Origin: Mucilaginibacter jinjuensis
GTDB lineage: Bacteria; Bacteroidota; Bacteroidia; Sphingobacteriales; Sphingobacteriaceae
Reading direction: 5' to 3'
NCBI RefSeq assembly: GCF_028596025.1
Contig: NZ_CP117167.1
Location: 5,642,001-5,706,000, forward strand
DNA length: 64,000 bases
Shown: piece after piece, positions 26,903 through 36,523 of the stretch
How the letters are laid out: each line of letters starts with the position of its first letter
Position numbering within the stretch: the stretch's first letter is position 1
Made by a program: the position numbers and the translations under genes
The notes under the pieces: model-generated
The model's input: the letters and a program-made list of their open reading frames with translations, nothing else
Told to the model about the DNA's origin: nothing
Database searches by the model: none

Positions 26903-28945
26903 TTAAAACATCTTCTGAACAGGCAACGAGAAATAAAATATAGAGCCCGAGTTTTCGACGCTTTCAAACCATATTTTACCTCCATACCCATCCAGTATCT
27001 GTTTAGATGTGTATAACCCCAGCCCAAAAGATTGTTCGCCTGCCGTGCCTGTACGTTTGGCTTCTGTAAACATAGTAAACAGCTTGTTTTTAAACTTTTG
27101 TGGTATGCCTATCCCGGTATCCTTAACACTTATTTCTACCGTATCCTGCTTACGCTGCATATCAACATAAATTTCAGAATGGCTTTTGCTGAATTTGATG
27201 GCATTTACCAGCAGGTTATTAATTACTCTCCAAAGTTTCACGTGGTTAATTTTCACATAAACCTCACCGGGCGTGCTCAGATAAATGGTTTGATCCTTTT
27301 CACGGGCCCTGTACTTCATAATTGATACACTGCTGAAGAGTAATTCTTCAACGTTAATTATTTCCTGCTCTGCATCAGTTACATCTGGGCTATTGCCTAT
27401 TTCCAGTAAGCTGTTAATATTTTCAACCAGGTCTACACTTGTTAATCTTATCAGGTCAATCATCTCACTTTCATCCTCGGGCCTGCCATATTCTAATAAT
27501 AATATTTCGGCCATGCTGCTAATAGCAGTTAAGGGGTTTTTCAGATCATGTTCTAAAGCATTTAATACCTGGCCAAAGTCGCGGCTTTTTTGTTCTATGG
27601 CATGCGCAGCAAGCCTAAGCTGAATTTTAACCTGTTCCATGTTATCCATCATAGTCCAGGCACGGTTGCGTGTTCTTATAAAAAACACAATAACCACCAT
27701 GCACATAAAACAAAACACAATGGCATTTATCAGGTAGGTAGTTTTAAGACGGTTTTCTTTCTCCAGGCTCTCCAGCTTGTATTTCTGATCTAACAATTTA
27801 AATTCCTTATTAAGGTCGAGTTTATTTAAATCATGCATCCTAAGGTCATCTTCCTCTTTTACCTGCACATACGTTTCCAGTTGCCGGGTAGCCAGTTTAA
27901 AATCACCCGTGGCCTTTAAATAGTCCGATTTTAACTTTAAATACCTGAGCAGGGCAACGGTATCCGTCTTAACATCTGGCTCCAATTCATTTAAAATTAT
28001 TTTAGTACTATCTGTCTTATGCGTTTCGAGATACAAGCCACCCAGGCCAATTTTCGCATAAATGGCATCTCCGTTTTCATAACCTTTTCTCGAGTTTATC
28101 CTGATACTTTCCTTATAATCCCGGGCAGCATTATCGTACATATTTTCTTGCCTGTACGCTTTTGCACGGTTACCTAAAACAACCCCTTTCGCCCCTTCTA
28201 CATATCCATTCTTTTCTATGTGATGTGCTGCGTTTTTTTCAATAAAAGCTAAAGCTTTATTATAATATACAATGGCACTATCGGGCTGGTTATTACCCAT
28301 AAAGCTTAAGCCAACATTATCCAGGTTGCCCTGCATTGTTGCAAAATAATCTATGCCATTTCCACAATCCGGCAGGCTTTCTACAGTGCGTTTGTAAAGC
28401 TTTATAGCTTCTTTATAATGTTGCTGCCGGTAATTTACGTCGGCCAAACTATTGTTAACCAAGGCCAGAAGGTAACGGTGTTTACAAGTACTTAGGTCGG
28501 CAGATATAACGGTCTTAGCCTTATAAAACACCTGCGAAGCCTCATCGTAACTGTTTATACGCAGCAAAATGCCGCCTTTTGTAATATTTGCCCTTGTAAA
28601 CAATATGCTATACTCGGGGTCATGGGTATAGTTTCTTATCACCCAGATAGCACTATCTGCATAAACCACAGCCTGGTGAAACTTTCTGTCGTGTTTACTG
28701 CAAAGGGCTAAAAAATTATATTTTTCCCATAAATCACCAACTCCGGGTTGTTTAAATTGGGTGTAAACCGAATCGATAGCATAAAGCCTTTCTTCAGTAT
28801 GGTTTACGCCCACATTGGTTAGTTTGGCAATAAGCTCGGTGGCCTCAGGGTGGGTTATTATTTTTTGTTCAGTATCTTTCTTACAACCTGCCAATAAATT
28901 AGCGAGCAGCAATAGCAGCACAGGGCGTAAGAAATACTTAGACAT
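26903..28945 (-). CDS. Lipoprotein TPR sensor histidine kinase
   Basis: 680 residues. A lipobox LLAGC (Cys21) ends the signal peptide. Residues about 75-360 are TPR-like helical repeats, predicted outside the cytoplasmic membrane; a transmembrane helix lies at 403-424 (TYLINAIVFCFMCMVVIVFF); the HisKA box EHDLKNP gives His466, and the ATPase has NNLLVNAIKFSKS (N box), VKDTGIGIP (G1) and FGLGLYTSKQI (G2). No PAS domain. This class of TPR kinase is widespread in Bacteroidota, usually paired with a NarL-type regulator. One is encoded divergently 308 bp away, so the two likely form a two-component system. Confidence 0.9.
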   Translation of the reverse strand: MSKYFLRPVLLLLLANLLAGCKKDTEQKIITHPEATELIAKLTNVGVNHTEERLYAIDSVYTQFKQPGVGDLWEKYNFLALCSKHDRKFHQAVVYADSAIWVIRNYTHDPEYSILFTRANITKGGILLRINSYDEASQVFYKAKTVISADLSTCKHRYLLALVNNSLADVNYRQQHYKEAIKLYKRTVESLPDCGNGIDYFATMQGNLDNVGLSFMGNNQPDSAIVYYNKALAFIEKNAAHHIEKNGYVEGAKGVVLGNRAKAYRQENMYDNAARDYKESIRINSRKGYENGDAIYAKIGLGGLYLETHKTDSTKIILNELEPDVKTDTVALLRYLKLKSDYLKATGDFKLATRQLETYVQVKEEDDLRMHDLNKLDLNKEFKLLDQKYKLESLEKENRLKTTYLINAIVFCFMCMVVIVFFIRTRNRAWTMMDNMEQVKIQLRLAAHAIEQKSRDFGQVLNALEHDLKNPLTAISSMAEILLLEYGRPEDESEMIDLIRLTSVDLVENINSLLEIGNSPDVTDAEQEIINVEELLFSSVSIMKYRAREKDQTIYLSTPGEVYVKINHVKLWRVINNLLVNAIKFSKSHSEIYVDMQRKQDTVEISVKDTGIGIPQKFKNKLFTMFTEAKRTGTAGEQSFGLGLYTSKQILDGYGGKIWFESVENSGSIFYFSLPVQKMF

Positions 28946-29253
28946 ATACGGTTTAGCGCAATTTTTATTAGTAATTTGAGTCTATATTTTGTGACGCAGA
29001 CACAATTACTAATTTTACGAAAAATTTAAACACTGTTGCTTAATTACTTAAAATAGATTTCGTTGTTACTTATTTAAGTAATACGCAACTTCTGTTTAAT
29101 TAATCATATTTGTAATCTAATGATTAAAATACCTTGCCACAAAAAACTTTAATTTAACCTGAAAAGCTTTTACAGCCGCTGTAAATCCTCTGTATTTTCC
29201 TAATAATTTTTTAGCCGGGCATCGTATTATAATTTAATGTTTAACACAAGCGA
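28946..29253. promoter_or_regulatory. Divergent promoter region of the two-component pair
   Basis: 308 bp of very AT-rich sequence between the divergent kinase and regulator genes; no reading frame or strong hairpin. CATATTTG at about 29107 differs by one base from the -7 consensus in the direction of the regulator, but a -33 partner is not clear. Confidence 0.35.
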
Positions 29254-29868
29254 ATGAAGGAGATTGGTTTAATAGAAGATGATAACATTTTAAGGAATGC
29301 TTACGCTAAGTACTTTAAAATCACTCAAACCTTTAAAGTTGTTTTTTCAGTTCCTGATATTGCCGATGCGTTAAGCCCCGGCACTTTACACCCTGATATT
29401 ATTTTACTGGATGTTAACCTGCGCTCTGGTTCGGGCATCGATGGCATTAAAGTACTATCGTCACGTTTCCCTAATAGCAAAATTGTTATCCTTTCCAGCA
29501 TGGAAGATGCACGTTTAACCCGGCTGGCTATTGAGAACGGCGCTACTGGCTACATGCTAAAATCGAGCAGCCTGGCTTATATTACTGAATCATTGTTGAA
29601 GTTGGATGAAGGCGGAATCCCGTTTTCGCCGGCTACTATTAGCCATGTAGTGCAGACTACCCAGCGCGAATCGCGAACCGAAATAAGCGAGCTTACCAAA
29701 AGAGAATTAGAACTGGTTAAACTGTTAAGCGAGGGCCTGGCCAATAAAACTGCGGCCGACCGTTTAAACGTCACCTACTTTACCATCAACCAGCATCTGA
29801 AGAATATTTATAAGAAACTGGGAATCAACTCCAAATCCGAGCTGATTTCCTGGTATCTGAATAAGTAA
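29254..29868 (+). CDS. NarL/FixJ-type response regulator
   Basis: 204 residues. Receiver domain with acidic pocket IEDD (8-10), phospho-acceptor Asp53 in IILLDVNLR, Ser in VILSSMED and Lys in GYMLKSSS; then a LuxR-type helix-turn-helix (LTKRELELVKLLSEGLANKTAADRLN, then TYFTINQHLKNIYKKLGI). It should bind DNA once phosphorylated, most likely by the divergent TPR kinase. Targets unknown. Confidence 0.93.
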   Translation: MKEIGLIEDDNILRNAYAKYFKITQTFKVVFSVPDIADALSPGTLHPDIILLDVNLRSGSGIDGIKVLSSRFPNSKIVILSSMEDARLTRLAIENGATGYMLKSSSLAYITESLLKLDEGGIPFSPATISHVVQTTQRESRTEISELTKRELELVKLLSEGLANKTAADRLNVTYFTINQHLKNIYKKLGINSKSELISWYLNK

Positions 29869-29874
29869 ACGTGC

Positions 29875-30375
29875 TTATTTTTTAAGCTTATTGCTCGATT
29901 GATAAGTAAGGCGATATCCGGCAGACTCATCCGTTTGCTCGCGGCCTGTTTTGATATTTAGCTTTAGCGGCTTTTGTGTTAATTGATCTTTATCCAGCTT
30001 AAACTTCAGGCCCAGGGTATCTGTCATACCTTCCTGCATAAATGTCCAGGTGGCTTTGATACTATCGCCTGCAATTATGCCATCAAGCTTGCCTTTTCGG
30101 CTATCTTTCTGGTAGGGCAGCCAGTTCATTTGCCCGCTTACTTCATTGCCTTTTATTACCAGCTCGATGCTTGTACTATCCTGGTTGCTTTTGCCATCGG
30201 TACGCAAAAAACATAATGAACTTGCTGCCTGTACATTATTGGTTTGCACGGTCGACTGGGTTTTAATCACCGTATCGCTTACCACTACACTATCCGTTTT
30301 AGATTGTTTATCCTGGTTAGATGAGCACGAAACAATGGCCAGCGAGGCAGCGCAACATAGAATAATAGCTTTCAT
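29875..30375 (-). CDS. Small lipoprotein of unknown function
   Basis: 166 residues. Signal peptide KAIILCCAASLAIVSCSS with lipobox IVSC. The mature part starts with a Ser/Thr/Gln-rich linker and has a short domain with LRTDGKSNQDSTSIELVIKGNEVSGQMNWLPYQKD, which resembles small Bacteroidota lipoproteins of unknown role. Convergent with the regulator gene, six bases apart. Confidence 0.75.
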   Translation of the reverse strand: MKAIILCCAASLAIVSCSSNQDKQSKTDSVVVSDTVIKTQSTVQTNNVQAASSLCFLRTDGKSNQDSTSIELVIKGNEVSGQMNWLPYQKDSRKGKLDGIIAGDSIKATWTFMQEGMTDTLGLKFKLDKDQLTQKPLKLNIKTGREQTDESAGYRLTYQSSNKLKK

Positions 30376-30414
30376 ACCCTAAAAGACGTTTGAAGATGCG
30401 AAAGGTTTTATCCA

Positions 30415-31641
30415 TCAATCATCCGCAACATCAACCAGTTTGCCTTCTGCAAAGCGGTTAATCATCATAGCGGCAACAGTATCGCCGGTGGCATTTAACA
30501 AAGTAGCGATAGGATCAATCAGGGTGCCGATAATAATGGCCGGAGGAAGCGCCTCTGGCGGGAAACCATAAGCAGAGATAAAAAGCAGTTCGCCTACATA
30601 ACCACCGTTAGGTATACCGCCTTCAACAATGCTTACCAGTATGGTCATCCCCAGGGCTATAAGGATCACTCCGGGGCTATCGAAACCTTTACCGAACATG
30701 GCAAACACAACAGCCATTTTAAGGATGGATGACACGCTCGAACCATCTTTATGCAACGTACCGCCCAATGGTATGGTTATACCGGCAATAACATCTGTTA
30801 TACCCATCTTTTTGGCCGCATCCAGGTTGGCAGGTATGGTGGCTATGCTGCTGCATGTACCAATAGCTGTGGCCGATGGGATAATGTTGTTTTCCCAATA
30901 TCTTTTAATGCCCTTTACACCGCCTGCAATAAAGGCATAAACACTATAAATTATCGCGTAAATAAAAATACTAACTCCATAACCTACCCCTAAAGTATGG
31001 GCATAGGTACCAAACAATGAAGGCCCGAACACAGCCACCTGGTAAGCGAAATAAGCCCCTAAACCAATTGGTGCAGGCTTCATAATAATAACGAACACAT
31101 TCTTAAAAACCTCGTTACCCGAGTTTAAGGCTTTGGCAAAAACCAGCCCCTTTTCGCCGGCGCGTAAAGTGCCGAAACCAACCAGTATAGCAAAAATGAT
31201 GAGGGCCAGCATATTTTTACGCGAGAGGAGCTGGAAAAATTCGCTGGTGGTAAACAGCTGGGTTATGTCATCGCCTGAAAGCTTTTTGCCGACCACCTGC
31301 GATGCCGCATCTGTAGCTGATACTATTGTTTGATGTACCGGGAACATCCACATGGCTATAATGGTTATAATGGCCGCTACAATTACAGTACCTACAAATA
31401 CGGCCGTCATAATGCCCATAATACGGCTTAGCTTTTGCGCCCCATGCAAATTGGCTATTGCCGATGATATGGCGAAGAAAACCAACGGAATTACGGCAAC
31501 AAACAACAGGTTTAAAAATATATCGCCAATGGGTTTAATTACTTCAGCACTTTTACCCAGTACTATCCCGGCTATGCTGCCAACAACAATACCGGTTATG
31601 AGCCATATCATCCCCGTATAATTTTTAATCCAATGTGCCAT
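30415..31641 (-). CDS. Dicarboxylate/amino acid:cation symporter (DAACS family)
   Basis: 408 residues, eight to ten membrane segments, inner membrane. The family hallmarks are the serine-rich re-entrant loop ATAIGTCSSIATIPANLDAAKK (about 255-275), GTLHKDGSSVSSILKMA (hairpin 1 region), GIPNGGYVGELLFISAYGFPPEA and IDPIATLLNATGDTVAAMM at the C-terminus (TM8, the cation and substrate site). Imports C4-dicarboxylates or glutamate/aspartate with protons or sodium. Single-gene unit. Confidence 0.93.
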   Translation of the reverse strand: MAHWIKNYTGMIWLITGIVVGSIAGIVLGKSAEVIKPIGDIFLNLLFVAVIPLVFFAISSAIANLHGAQKLSRIMGIMTAVFVGTVIVAAIITIIAMWMFPVHQTIVSATDAASQVVGKKLSGDDITQLFTTSEFFQLLSRKNMLALIIFAILVGFGTLRAGEKGLVFAKALNSGNEVFKNVFVIIMKPAPIGLGAYFAYQVAVFGPSLFGTYAHTLGVGYGVSIFIYAIIYSVYAFIAGGVKGIKRYWENNIIPSATAIGTCSSIATIPANLDAAKKMGITDVIAGITIPLGGTLHKDGSSVSSILKMAVVFAMFGKGFDSPGVILIALGMTILVSIVEGGIPNGGYVGELLFISAYGFPPEALPPAIIIGTLIDPIATLLNATGDTVAAMMINRFAEGKLVDVADD

Positions 31642-31848
31642 TTGTACCTGTTATATGGTTATGAAACCAGTATATGCGTAAAAAGATAAAGATATAATGT
31701 AAAAATTTATTGTTTGCCGGTATTTATAGGTAATCTTCATTTTATGATCATAACCTAACATTATATTTGCATGCTCATTCATCTTTTATAGATTAAGCTA
31801 GCACATCTTAACCCCTCAAAAGAGTACAGGATAAATTATTTCACCCAA

Positions 31849-32595
31849 ATGGCAGAGGGCGGTATACGCATCAATAAGGCTGAACAGGCAAGGCCGAAGG
31901 TCACCATTATTACGGTAACTTACAACGTAGCCTTGTTTTTTGAGGATTTTCTTAAAAACGTACTCCCTTATCGCTCGCCCGATGTAGAACTGATTATACT
32001 GGATGGCAACAGTACAGATGGCACCCGCGACATCTTACAGCAATATAACAACCAGATTGATTATTGGCGAAGCGAACCCGACCAAGGTATTTACGATGCC
32101 ATGAACCATGCCACCCAATATGCCCGCGGCCAATGGCTTTACTTTATAGGCGCCGACGATAGATTGTTGCCCGGCTTCAATAAAGCGCTTACCTATCTCA
32201 CAAAATCAAACACTGTTTATTACGGCAAGGTGATTTTTAGGGGCGAGGTTTTTGATAAGCAGTTTAAGCGGTACGATTTTGCCAAGATCAACATTTGCCA
32301 TCAAAGTATATTTTACCCCGCATCGGTATTTACGCATTACCAATATAATACTGCGTACAAGGTTTTTGCCGATCATTATTTAAACATGTGTTGTTTTACC
32401 GATAAACGCTACCTGTGGCAGTTTATAGATGAACTGATGGCCGTGTTTGATCCGCGGGGATACTCTTCAACTACGAAAGACCTTGCCTTTGAACAAGATT
32501 ATCACCATAATTTGCGCAGGCAACTGGGCTGGTGGATATATTTGCGATACCGTTTCAGGAGGATGAAACACCGGGGCAAAAAACGCGTGCAATAA
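31849..32595 (+). CDS. Glycosyltransferase family 2 (WcaE/WcaA-like)
   Basis: 248 residues: VTIITVTYNVALFFEDFLKNVL, ELIILDGNSTDGTRDIL, then WRSEPDQGIYDAMNHATQYARGQWLYFIGADDRL, the typical block of colanic-acid-like GT2 enzymes with its metal-binding acidic residues. Its stop shares a base with the start of the next gene (TAATG), so the two glycosyltransferases are coupled. Confidence 0.9.
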   Translation: MAEGGIRINKAEQARPKVTIITVTYNVALFFEDFLKNVLPYRSPDVELIILDGNSTDGTRDILQQYNNQIDYWRSEPDQGIYDAMNHATQYARGQWLYFIGADDRLLPGFNKALTYLTKSNTVYYGKVIFRGEVFDKQFKRYDFAKINICHQSIFYPASVFTHYQYNTAYKVFADHYLNMCCFTDKRYLWQFIDELMAVFDPRGYSSTTKDLAFEQDYHHNLRRQLGWWIYLRYRFRRMKHRGKKRVQ

Positions 32596-33701
32596 TGTTA
32601 AAAGTACTCTTCGATTACCAGCACTTTACCGAGCAACAACACGGTGGTATAACACGCTATTTTGCTAACCTGATTAACGACATAGAGAACCGTGCTGATG
32701 TTGATTACCAGGTTGCTGCATTGTATACACGCAATTATTACCTCAATCATCTAAAATTTCCTTTAAATAACCCTGCGGGCGATTTCCTTTTTGAACGCAA
32801 ACTTAAACGCCGGATAAAATGGAACCGCCGTTACAGCCAATACCTGTTACAAGCCGGGCATTACGATGTTTTTCATCCAACATACTACCACCCCTACTTT
32901 TTAAAGTATAACAAAAAGCCTTTTGTAATTACGGTTCATGACATGATCCATGAAAAGTTTGCTGCCGACTTTAATACCCGGCACGATGCACCCATCGCTG
33001 CTTATAAACGCGAGGTTGTGGCTAAAGCCGATAAAATTATCGCCATCTCCCACTCCACCAAACGCGACCTGATCGAGCTTTTAAATGTACCCGAAGAAAA
33101 GATAGAATTGATTTACCACGGCATAGCACCTGCTAATTCATCAATCAATATCCCACAGCAATTAAGCTTACCCGAAGAATTTATACTATATGTAGGCAAC
33201 CGCAACTCGTATAAAAACTTCGATCGCTTTGCACGGGCAATGGTAAGCGTAATGCAGCAACATAAAAACTTATTCCTGATCTGTGCCGGAGGAAGCCGTT
33301 TTAACGATAATGAGTTGAAGTATTTAACTGAGCTTAACATTATCCAACGTTGCATCAGGCTTGATGTTAATGACGATGAACTGGCTGAACTATACCAACG
33401 TGCCAGGGCGTTTATTTACCCATCACTGTACGAGGGTTTTGGTTTGCCTATCCTTGAAGCATTTCAGAATGGCTGCCCGGTAGTTTGCAGCAACACCAGT
33501 AGTTTCCCCGAAGTTGGCGGCGATGCGGCATTGTATTTCGATCCAACTCACACAAATGAAATGAGCAAAGCTATACTTCAGATTCTGGCCGATGATAGTT
33601 TACGGACGCGATTGATTGAAGCAGGAAAGAAACGAGTTTTGCAATTTTCCTTGCAAGACAGCATGGATCAAACTGTGAATTTGTACAAGGCATTGGCTTA
33701 G
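32595..33701 (+). CDS. Glycosyltransferase family 4
   Basis: 368 residues from the ATG at 32595, which overlaps the preceding stop by one base; a longer in-frame start inside the upstream gene is unlikely. GT-B fold: HGGITRYFANLI near the N-terminus, TVHDMIHEKF, KIIAISHSTKRDLIELL, FILYVGNRNSYKNFDRF and the donor-binding EX7E motif in AFIYPSLYEGFGLPILEAFQNGCPVVCS. Resembles mannosyl/glucosyltransferases of O-antigen and exopolysaccharide pathways. Confidence 0.93.
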   Translation: MLKVLFDYQHFTEQQHGGITRYFANLINDIENRADVDYQVAALYTRNYYLNHLKFPLNNPAGDFLFERKLKRRIKWNRRYSQYLLQAGHYDVFHPTYYHPYFLKYNKKPFVITVHDMIHEKFAADFNTRHDAPIAAYKREVVAKADKIIAISHSTKRDLIELLNVPEEKIELIYHGIAPANSSINIPQQLSLPEEFILYVGNRNSYKNFDRFARAMVSVMQQHKNLFLICAGGSRFNDNELKYLTELNIIQRCIRLDVNDDELAELYQRARAFIYPSLYEGFGLPILEAFQNGCPVVCSNTSSFPEVGGDAALYFDPTHTNEMSKAILQILADDSLRTRLIEAGKKRVLQFSLQDSMDQTVNLYKALA

Positions 33702-33731
33702 AAGGTAACTTCTTATATTTTTCTAATAAAG

Positions 33732-33886
33732 AATTTGTCATTTTGAACCCTTGAGGCGTAGGGAATAGCGGCCTGCAAGGGTGAGAAATCTTATACGATA
33801 TGCACTGCTGTCTAAGCAATGCGCAGAAGATTTCTCCTCACTCCGGCGCACAATCCCCATCATACGTTCGTTCGAAATGACAAATT
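33732..33886. repeat. Nested inverted-repeat element (REP/MITE-like)
   Basis: 155 bp with outer arms 33732-33747 and 33871-33886 (15 of 16 bases complementary, AATTTGTCATTTTGAA) and inner perfect 10-bp arms GAGAAATCTT (33783-33792) and AAGATTTCTC (33827-33836). No reading frame. It lies between convergent genes and could fold into a long cruciform or act as a bidirectional terminator. No target duplication is obvious. Confidence 0.75.
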
Positions 33887-33897
33887 TTTAAGATTCT

Positions 33898-34701
33898 CTA
33901 AATCTCGTAACCGAAGCTCTTAAAAACAGGCCGCCAGTAATCGGCATACCGGTCCCAGTCGTGGCAACCGAATGGTAGTTGCTGGCCATTGAGATAGTAA
34001 GCGTGCTGAGGGTAAGTTTCAAAAGCAAACTTTAATCCGGTTTTCCAACCGGGGATGTTTAAGAACTTTTTCTTCCTGTTTACTTCGATACTCCAAAAAG
34101 CATCTTCATTATACTGATGAGCCGTTTCGGCAAGGTAAGCTTCAATCTGTGGCTGCATCGCTATACACACTTCGTAAAACTTCTTTACCCTGCGCAGCGA
34201 TAAGCCGCCATTACCCACTTTGTTTTCGAACTGGTATTTATTGGGCACACCGTCTTTCTTTAAATTAAAGCTTGTAGACAGCTCTTGCTGAATTTTTAAA
34301 ATAAGCGATTTAACCGGATTCTTTACTTCCGACTTTCTGATCCAGGGTGCACCAATATAATCCCAGTCCTGGCTGCACCAATGGCCAAGCTCATCGCGAA
34401 AAACGAATGCATCCGCCTGGTAGATCAGGAGATATTCGTAATCAGAGAATCTTTCGTAAAATTCAGCCGAAAGCATTAAGCGGTTATAACCTGCAATGCT
34501 TTTAAAATAATCGTCGTTAAAGCTGATGGTATCGGCAAAGGTTATAATGCCAGCCGTGTCAGGCAGTGTTAGGCTTACCGGTTTTACTGCAATTTTAGGA
34601 TAAGCCGATAATATACGTTCGCACTGTTGCAAAGCCACTTGCTCGTAAGCCGGTATGGTATCACGATAAAATGGAATAACAACGGCAACCTGCTTCAACA
34701 T
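33898..34701 (-). CDS. DUF5672 family protein (glycosyltransferase-like)
   Basis: 267 residues. The DUF5672 pattern is clear: VAVVIPFYRDTIPAYEQVALQQC, YNRLMLSAEFYERFSDYEYLLIYQADAFVFRDEL, DYIGAPWI and NKVGNGGLSLRRVKKFYEV. This is a GT-A-like fold found in O-antigen and capsule loci, with the acidic motif in QADAFVF. It may belong with the convergent GT2-GT4 pair, though transcribed from the other strand. Acceptor and donor unknown. Confidence 0.85.
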   Translation of the reverse strand: MLKQVAVVIPFYRDTIPAYEQVALQQCERILSAYPKIAVKPVSLTLPDTAGIITFADTISFNDDYFKSIAGYNRLMLSAEFYERFSDYEYLLIYQADAFVFRDELGHWCSQDWDYIGAPWIRKSEVKNPVKSLILKIQQELSTSFNLKKDGVPNKYQFENKVGNGGLSLRRVKKFYEVCIAMQPQIEAYLAETAHQYNEDAFWSIEVNRKKKFLNIPGWKTGLKFAFETYPQHAYYLNGQQLPFGCHDWDRYADYWRPVFKSFGYEI

Positions 34702-34814
34702 ATTATTTAGCCTCTTTTATAAAGCGTCACAAGTTCGAAATTATCCCGGACACCCGGCAAAAGTATAAAGTTTTAATCAGGTTAAGAAGTATGAGCTGAT
34801 TAGCTGCATACCGC

Positions 34815-34849
34815 ACAAAAAAGCCCCGAAGGTTTTAGTCTTCGGGGCT
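34815..34849 (-). terminator. Terminator of the NAD-dependent epimerase gene
   Basis: Perfect 10-bp stem AGCCCCGAAG / CTTCGGGGCT (34822-34831 and 34840-34849) followed, on the minus strand, by a run of T; 26 bp beyond the stop of the gene ending at 34875. Confidence 0.88.
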
Positions 34850-34874
34850 ATAATAAAATGACGACAAGCTTAGC

Positions 34875-35768
34875 TTATGCCAAATAACCGGCATTCTTAA
34901 TATCATCAATAAGCCCGGTACCTTTTGGCTCCCAGCCTAGTGCTGCTTTTGTTTTTGCACTCGAGGCAGCACAGTCCATCGCAGCAAAGTGCGCAAACCA
35001 GGTAAAGTGTGCAGCGGCGGCATCGCCGGTTTTGCTAACCACGGGGATATTTAAGCCCTCACCAATAGCGGTTGCAATTTCTTTGAAGGCAACACCCTCT
35101 TCGGCAACGGCATGTAAAATTTTAAGCTCTGGTTGTTTCTCAACAATTAAGCGGTAAAGCGCAGCCGCATCAAAACGCTGAACCGCCGGCCATTTGTTAT
35201 TGCCCTCGCCCAGGTAGGCCGATTCATTTTTTTCGCGGTCCATATCAATAATCATTGGCACAAAACCGTGGTCGCCGGCACCATGTACGCTTGGCGGGAG
35301 GCGCACCGCATAAGCATTTACACCTTTAGCTGCCGTTGCAAAAGCAGCTTCTTCTGATGCCGCTCTTGGTATTGCGTCAGAACCCGGCACTGTATCATCT
35401 TCGGTACCCAGGCGACCTAAATTGTTAAGCAAGCCAATTCCGGAAGTAACGACCAACGGCTTGCCTGTACCAGCTAATGCATCACCGAGTGCTTCGATCA
35501 CTTTACGATCGTCCTCACAGTTATCTTTAAATCTCGAAAAATCGTGATTAAAAGCTGTATGGATAACGGCATCACAGGCCGCAGCCCCTTTTTGGATAAA
35601 TGGCAGATCATTTACATCGCCACGATATATTTCAGCACCTGTGGCTGCCAATTGCTCTTCGCCCTTGTCAGACCGCACCAGGCCAAGTACTTCGTGGCCA
35701 TTATCTAATAATTCTTTTACTACTGCGGAACCTACAAATCCAGAGGCCCCTGTTACAAATACTCGCAT
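34875..35768 (-). CDS. NAD-dependent epimerase/dehydratase family (extended SDR)
   Basis: 297 residues. NAD(P)-binding motif VTGASGFVGSAVVKEL at 5-20, then YRGDVND and AVIHTAFNHD. The usual catalytic YxxxK is not evident: the region that should carry it reads SEEAAFATAAKGVNAYAVRLPPSVHG, so this is an atypical SDR-a/YybO-like oxidoreductase. It is transcribed in the same direction as the Crp-type regulator gene just upstream (72 bp gap), which may control it. Confidence 0.85.
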   Translation of the reverse strand: MRVFVTGASGFVGSAVVKELLDNGHEVLGLVRSDKGEEQLAATGAEIYRGDVNDLPFIQKGAAACDAVIHTAFNHDFSRFKDNCEDDRKVIEALGDALAGTGKPLVVTSGIGLLNNLGRLGTEDDTVPGSDAIPRAASEEAAFATAAKGVNAYAVRLPPSVHGAGDHGFVPMIIDMDREKNESAYLGEGNNKWPAVQRFDAAALYRLIVEKQPELKILHAVAEEGVAFKEIATAIGEGLNIPVVSKTGDAAAAHFTWFAHFAAMDCAASSAKTKAALGWEPKGTGLIDDIKNAGYLA

Positions 35769-35839
35769 AGGATAGTAATTTTATTTACTACAAAATTGCG
35801 GGTATGCGGTTTAGAAAAAGAGGTCATTTGACGCTATTT

Positions 35840-36418
35840 TCAAATACGCTGCAGCTGATCGTGACGAACCCGATTGAGCGTTTTTAATGAAACGCCCAGA
35901 TAAGAGGCAATCATCCGAAGCGGCAAGCGATTTAACAGATTGGGAAACTTCTGTACAAAGTCCTCATATTTTTCTTCTGGCGTGGCACCCAGGGCACTAA
36001 GGATACGGTCCCTGCTGTGGTGAATATTTCTGGAGATCAATTGTTCGGCGTATAATCTTAACTCCGGCACTTCAATCCGCAATTTTTCAAAATCGGCTTT
36101 ATGCCAGTACAGTATTTCACTGGGTTCAACCGCACCAATGTTAACCTTTGATGGGATCTGCATGTCATAACTTTCTACATCCAGCACCCAGCTATGTTCG
36201 GGTGAGAATTGCAGAATGTGTTCATTACCATCGGCAGTGATATTAAAGATGCGCAGCATCCCACTCATTACAAAAACTTTGTGCCTGCATACATCTCCTG
36301 TACTCATCAAAAACTCATTGCGTCGCAAAGTACGGCTCATGGCAAGGCTGCTGATGCGGCACACCGATTCATCAGGCAACCCATACGTTCTGAGGTATGT
36401 TTCAAATTCACTATGCAT
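35840..36418 (-). CDS. Crp/Fnr-family transcriptional regulator
   Basis: 192 residues. N-terminal cyclic-nucleotide-binding-like barrel (RRNEFLMSTGDVCRHKVFVMSGMLRIF), dimerisation helix and a C-terminal winged helix (LPLRMIASYLGVSLKTLNRVRH). No cysteine cluster for an iron-sulfur centre. Probably regulates the epimerase-family gene downstream or the divergent VOC gene 105 bp away. Confidence 0.9.
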   Translation of the reverse strand: MHSEFETYLRTYGLPDESVCRISSLAMSRTLRRNEFLMSTGDVCRHKVFVMSGMLRIFNITADGNEHILQFSPEHSWVLDVESYDMQIPSKVNIGAVEPSEILYWHKADFEKLRIEVPELRLYAEQLISRNIHHSRDRILSALGATPEEKYEDFVQKFPNLLNRLPLRMIASYLGVSLKTLNRVRHDQLQRI

Positions 36419-36523
36419 AACCTAAATTACCAAACATTTCCGACAGCGAAAAAAAGTCTTGTCAGCATCTGGTCATGTTCAATTTGTTTTTATTGTAGAT
36501 TTAGATTATAAATATTAGATCTT

